IMG/VR virus record: IMGVR_UViG_3300027759_000297
Coordinates: 1-30,922 of that record
Origin: a virus
Direction: 5' to 3' (one strand)
DNA: 30,922 nt
This document shows positions 28,722 through 30,922 of the stretch, one piece after another. The translations under genes and the position numbers were made by a program. Below the pieces are notes generated by a model that saw nothing but the letters and a program-made list of their open reading frames with translations, made no database searches and was not told the DNA's origin. Within the stretch, counting starts at the first letter, position 1, and each line of letters begins with the position of its first letter.

Positions 28722-29194
28722 GTGTTCTTCTCCTTGCACTTGGCGCAGTCGTGATTGACACAACCAATCAAAGGCTCTGTGCGCTGTGGTGAGGTGGTGT
28801 TTATAAATTGCTCCAACTCAATAGCAATCTCCCAACAAGTTCCTGCGCCAAAACTTGATGGAATGTTCATGTGTTGCCCATTGTCAGATTGGCGTTTGAG
28901 AAATTTAACCCACTCTTTCATGCGCTTGACCGCCACAGGCTCTTGCTCTGGCTGTGCCAATCGTTCTTTGAGTGCGGCGATTGCTTCGTTAACATGGCGG
29001 TTTTGTGTGTAATGTATTTTCACAATGTCCAATGCAAAAAGCGCCAGTTTCATTGCTTCTTTGTCAGTCATGCTTGTCCCCTTGCTTTCAACATTTTCAA
29101 CATACCGCATGATCTGGTGCTTGCGTGACCCTTGCATACCCCAATCTCCTTGCCGCTTTGCCAAATCCTCAAATGCCTCATCTTCTTCATTCAT
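28718..29194 (-). CDS. Composite small-domain phage protein, possible internal start
   Basis: From ATG 29194 the product has 158 residues. The first 41 (NEEDEAFEDLAKRQGDWGMQ and on) form one charged unit. Then TDKEAMKLALFALDIVKIHY and IAALKERLAQPEQEPVA form a second unit typical of stand-alone phage proteins that begin MTDKEA. A third, Cys-containing end follows (GCVNHDCAKCKEKN, a possible C-x4-C-x2-C zinc site). GGGGGA lies about seven bases before ATG 29194. A second site, AAGGGGAC, lies five bases before internal ATG 29071, so a shorter protein of 117 aa may also be made. ATGA overlaps connect it with both neighbours. No enzyme motif is recognised. Confidence 0.72.
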   Translation of the reverse strand: MNEEDEAFEDLAKRQGDWGMQGSRKHQIMRYVENVESKGTSMTDKEAMKLALFALDIVKIHYTQNRHVNEAIAALKERLAQPEQEPVAVKRMKEWVKFLKRQSDNGQHMNIPSSFGAGTCWEIAIELEQFINTTSPQRTEPLIGCVNHDCAKCKEKNT

Positions 29195-29490
29195 GTCAAA
29201 TCCCCCAGAATGCGCCATTCCCTTTCTTGGCGTTTCGATTTTGATGCAACTGTTTTGCCTGTCAAACCAATCAAGCCCAGCGTTTCCAATTCTTTTAAGC
29301 GCCGAGCCACTTGGTTGCCATCCAGCCCTGTGTGGGCGGCGATGCCATCTTTGCCTTGCGGCCCGTGCTGGGTAAGACAAGCCACAATCAGCGACCCGTG
29401 TTTATTAGCCAATTCCTTGGCGTTGTCCGCTGCCACAAACGAGGTCAGCGGGTCAGATTTACGCACTCTTTGAAATATGAAGTCAAACAT
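29191..29490 (-). CDS. Winged helix-turn-helix DNA-binding protein, putative
   Basis: The 99-aa product has a helix-rich N-terminus (RKSDPLTSFVAADNAKELAN) and a winged-helix segment: IVACLTQHGPQGKDGIAAHT, then GLDGNQVARRLKELETLGLI, then a basic wing (KTVASKSKRQEREWRI). The QVARRLKELETLGLI stretch is the expected recognition helix plus the start of the wing. MarR-like and similar DNA-binding domains share this layout. In a recombination operon it may regulate early genes or bind replication DNA. ATG 29490 is preferred; TTG 29496 overlaps the upstream stop as TTGA and is equally possible. Confidence 0.72.
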   Translation of the reverse strand: MFDFIFQRVRKSDPLTSFVAADNAKELANKHGSLIVACLTQHGPQGKDGIAAHTGLDGNQVARRLKELETLGLIGLTGKTVASKSKRQEREWRILGDLT

Positions 29491-29492
29491 GA

Positions 29493-29741
29493 TCAAAAGG
29501 ACATATCGTCATCATTATCTGCTGGCAAACCCTGCATCTTAGGTTCGTAGGGGCGCGGGTCATTGAGGTATGCCCAGCCATCCCACCCGTTTTCTTTAAG
29601 TGGAATTACATCCAATTTAAGCATTTCGCCATTGCGGGTTTCAATAATTGACCCGATGCGCTGGTAACGGTTTTTTTGTTGACCTTCTTTGTTGGTGTAC
29701 TGACCGACAATTGCGGTGATTTCTTTTTTAATTTTGCTCAT
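29493..29741 (-). CDS. SSB-like single-stranded DNA-binding protein with acidic Phe tail
   Basis: The 82-aa product is a compact beta-rich protein: KKEITAIVGQYTNKEGQQKN then RYQRIGSIIETRNGEMLKLD and VIPLKENGWDGWAYL. It fits an OB-like fold of phage SSB-type proteins found next to recombination genes. The tail ends DNDDDMSF, closely matching the SSB C-terminal peptide (DDDIPF), which docks partner enzymes in bacteria. Typical SSBs are 140-180 residues; this one is much shorter and lacks a long linker. Its place between the exonuclease and the winged-helix gene supports a role with the annealing protein on ssDNA. ATG 29741 overlaps the YqaJ stop (ATGA). Confidence 0.7.
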   Translation of the reverse strand: MSKIKKEITAIVGQYTNKEGQQKNRYQRIGSIIETRNGEMLKLDVIPLKENGWDGWAYLNDPRPYEPKMQGLPADNDDDMSF

Positions 29742-30364
29742 GGTTGGCTTTCTATGTATTGGTTTAATTGCTGAACTTGAGAATCGACCTCGGCTAAGAA
29801 TTTGACAATCTCGGCCTCCATCTCGGTGATAAATGCGTTATCCCGTGGGATGCGGGTTACAAATAGCTGTGCTTTAGGTGGCATTCTGGGATCAAAAACA
29901 CAGTAATCGTTGAACTTGCGCCCAGTACAGGCCATTTGAAATTGCATTTGTGCAAAATACTTGGCGGGTACTTTTTGAGTTAGCAGGGTCTCTAACATTC
30001 CCTTGCTTTCGGGACATTTGATTTCTACCATGCCATCATCCCCAACAAAGCCATCAGGGGACGCACCAGCCATATCAATCGTGGGATGGGGTATAAACCC
30101 CACTTCCTCAACCATTACGCCTTGTGCGGCCTCATAAGCGGCCCGTGCAAATGGTTCTTGTTCAACCCCCCATTGCATAGCCTGAGAGGTAAACCCCTCG
30201 GCCTTGGTCTGGGTGATGCGTTCAAGGACTAATTGGGTCATGTAGCTATCCCGGCTTGCCGAGTAGCCTGTTTTGGTTTTAGCCATAACGTCATTAACCC
30301 GGCTGGCGGTTACCTTGCCTAGACGGGCGATAAACCATTCCTCGGTGCGTTGTTCGTCACTCAT
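29738..30364 (-). CDS. YqaJ-family (lambda Exo-like) recombination exonuclease
   Basis: The 208-aa product is a PD-(D/E)XK nuclease of the YqaJ/lambda exonuclease family. It has the RTEEWFIARLGKVTASRVND start, the conserved WGVEQEPFARAAYE with Glu70, then AGASPDGFVGDDGMVEIKCP with Asp104, Glu114 and Lys116 as active-site residues, and AQMQFQMACTGRKFNDYCVF with the conserved Gln region. These enzymes resect dsDNA ends 5' to 3' to leave 3' tails for an annealing protein. Length fits the family (200-230 aa). It overlaps the ERF gene upstream by ATGA, so the two partners of the system are made together. AAAGGAA precedes its ATG. Confidence 0.92.
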   Translation of the reverse strand: MSDEQRTEEWFIARLGKVTASRVNDVMAKTKTGYSASRDSYMTQLVLERITQTKAEGFTSQAMQWGVEQEPFARAAYEAAQGVMVEEVGFIPHPTIDMAGASPDGFVGDDGMVEIKCPESKGMLETLLTQKVPAKYFAQMQFQMACTGRKFNDYCVFDPRMPPKAQLFVTRIPRDNAFITEMEAEIVKFLAEVDSQVQQLNQYIESQP

Positions 30365-30922
30365 GCTTTTTCCTTTGCTTTTGCAATGCGGTCTGCCTTG
30401 GCCCTAATTACTTTGGCAATCCAAGTCTGATCACCTTGGCAAGCCTCATAAGCGGCTTTGTAGGCGGTTTGCAGTTCTTCTTTATTGGCGCTGGCATCGA
30501 TTGCGGCGATGTGGTCTGCCATCATTCCAGCGTCAATCTTGGGTGTGGGGCGACTAGCGGCTACACCATCATCATCGTCAGATGGTGCAAGGCCGCTGGC
30601 GGTGAGCAACGAATAGCGCCGAGCATAAGAAAGTGCCGAGCCATACCCCATTGCATCGTGCTTGCTGGCAGGGACATGAAGCATTCCGCACTCCATCGCT
30701 TCCCCAGATTCATGCACAAATATTGTTTCAACCATCACCCCGTCTTTGCATTCATAGGTGCGTTGCATCAAGCCTATGCCATTGGCGTTTAAAGCGCCTA
30801 CAACAGCATCAATGCAAGAACTGAGGTCTGCGTACTTAGATTTGAAATGAGGGTTTACAGACGTTTTTAATGCCTTGCCAAACTGCATCTGTGCTTTGAC
30901 AAAGGCGGCGGCTATTTTTGGA
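30361..30922 (-). CDS. ERF-superfamily single-strand annealing protein, 5' end outside window
   Basis: The frame is open to the right edge of the window, so the true N-terminus is beyond it. The visible 187 residues begin in PKIAAAFVKAQMQFGKALK, then NPHFKSKYADLSSCIDAV and GYGSALSYARRYSLLTASGL, the core motifs of ERF-type annealers, followed by an acidic DDDDG linker and a helical C-terminal part. ERF proteins anneal complementary ssDNA and work with a 5'-3' exonuclease, here the adjoining YqaJ-like gene. An internal ATG at 30888 would start the protein inside the conserved domain, which is unlikely because the upstream codons match the family. Its stop overlaps the YqaJ start. Confidence 0.9.
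   Translation of the reverse strand, partial: PKIAAAFVKAQMQFGKALKTSVNPHFKSKYADLSSCIDAVVGALNANGIGLMQRTYECKDGVMVETIFVHESGEAMECGMLHVPASKHDAMGYGSALSYARRYSLLTASGLAPSDDDDGVAASRPTPKIDAGMMADHIAAIDASANKEELQTAYKAAYEACQGDQTWIAKVIRAKADRIAKAKEKA

Noticed and set aside
29195-29380. Extending the 158-aa reverse-strand protein to an earlier start at 29380
   Set aside because: The extension is Arg/Trp/Pro-rich shadow sequence over the winged-helix gene, and ATG 29194 has a good Shine-Dalgarno and ATGA overlap.
1-30922. Integrase, attachment sites, repressor or tRNA genes
   Set aside because: None was recognised on reading the coding frames and intergenic gaps; absence of tRNAs was not tested by a structure search.

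Overview
The window is a stretch of a tailed double-stranded DNA bacteriophage genome, most likely a podovirus with a P22-like virion plan. On the + strand there is terminase, a 766-residue portal with a long Gln-rich helical tail, scaffold, major capsid protein, a decoration-type protein, a connector protein, a beta-propeller-type tail protein, three large Ala/Gln/Gly-rich proteins of ejection-protein type, and a fibre. No tape measure, tail sheath or major tail tube gene is visible. No integrase or lysogeny repressor is visible here. GC content is moderate and genes are packed with 1-4 base overlaps. The protein style resembles phages of freshwater Burkholderiales, but that host guess is inference and weak.

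Layout. Positions 1-2455 (+) hold small DNA-metabolism genes: a beta-class DNA methyltransferase, a VRR-NUC-like nuclease, an isolated NrdR-like zinc domain and a YbcO/DUF1364-like HNH protein, closed by a strong terminator at 2454-2480. Positions 2491-5561 (+) hold a helical DUF5856-like protein, a GT8-like glycosyltransferase, a 52-aa protein, and small and large terminase. Positions 5564-14067 (+) form the head module: portal, then an unusual block of fibre-like and unknown proteins, then scaffold, major capsid and decoration protein. It ends with a second terminator whose 3' arm also looks like the ribosome binding site of the next gene. Positions 14104-16900 (+) are a sugar/methyl cassette: an MptE-like (DUF115) plus glycosyltransferase fusion, a SAM methyltransferase, and a second MptE-like protein. 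Positions 16897-26703 (+) encode connector, tail hub, ejection-type proteins and a fibre; two of these proteins end in S74-type chaperone domains. Positions 26699-28494 (+) are a compressed lysis region: a membrane protein apparently started by ATT, a spanin-like membrane protein, a 3-TM holin-like protein and a GH24 endolysin with an E-x8-C-x5-T triad.

Positions 28477-30922 (-) are an operon facing the late genes: ERF annealing protein, YqaJ/lambda-Exo-like nuclease, an SSB-like protein with an acidic Phe-ending tail, a winged-helix protein and small proteins. It ends in a 31-aa single-pass membrane protein whose 3' end overlaps the endolysin gene. ERF, exonuclease and SSB-like protein together make a phage recombination module, while the + strand makes and packages virions and lyses the cell.

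Most promising for follow-up are the MptE/glycosyltransferase/methyltransferase cassette inside the structural module, the ATT start at 26699, the terminator/Shine-Dalgarno overlap at 14074-14104, the potential pseudoknot before the SD-less endolysin gene, and the hidden 31-aa membrane protein. All gene-free gaps are shorter than about 100 bases. The two ends of the window cut genes.
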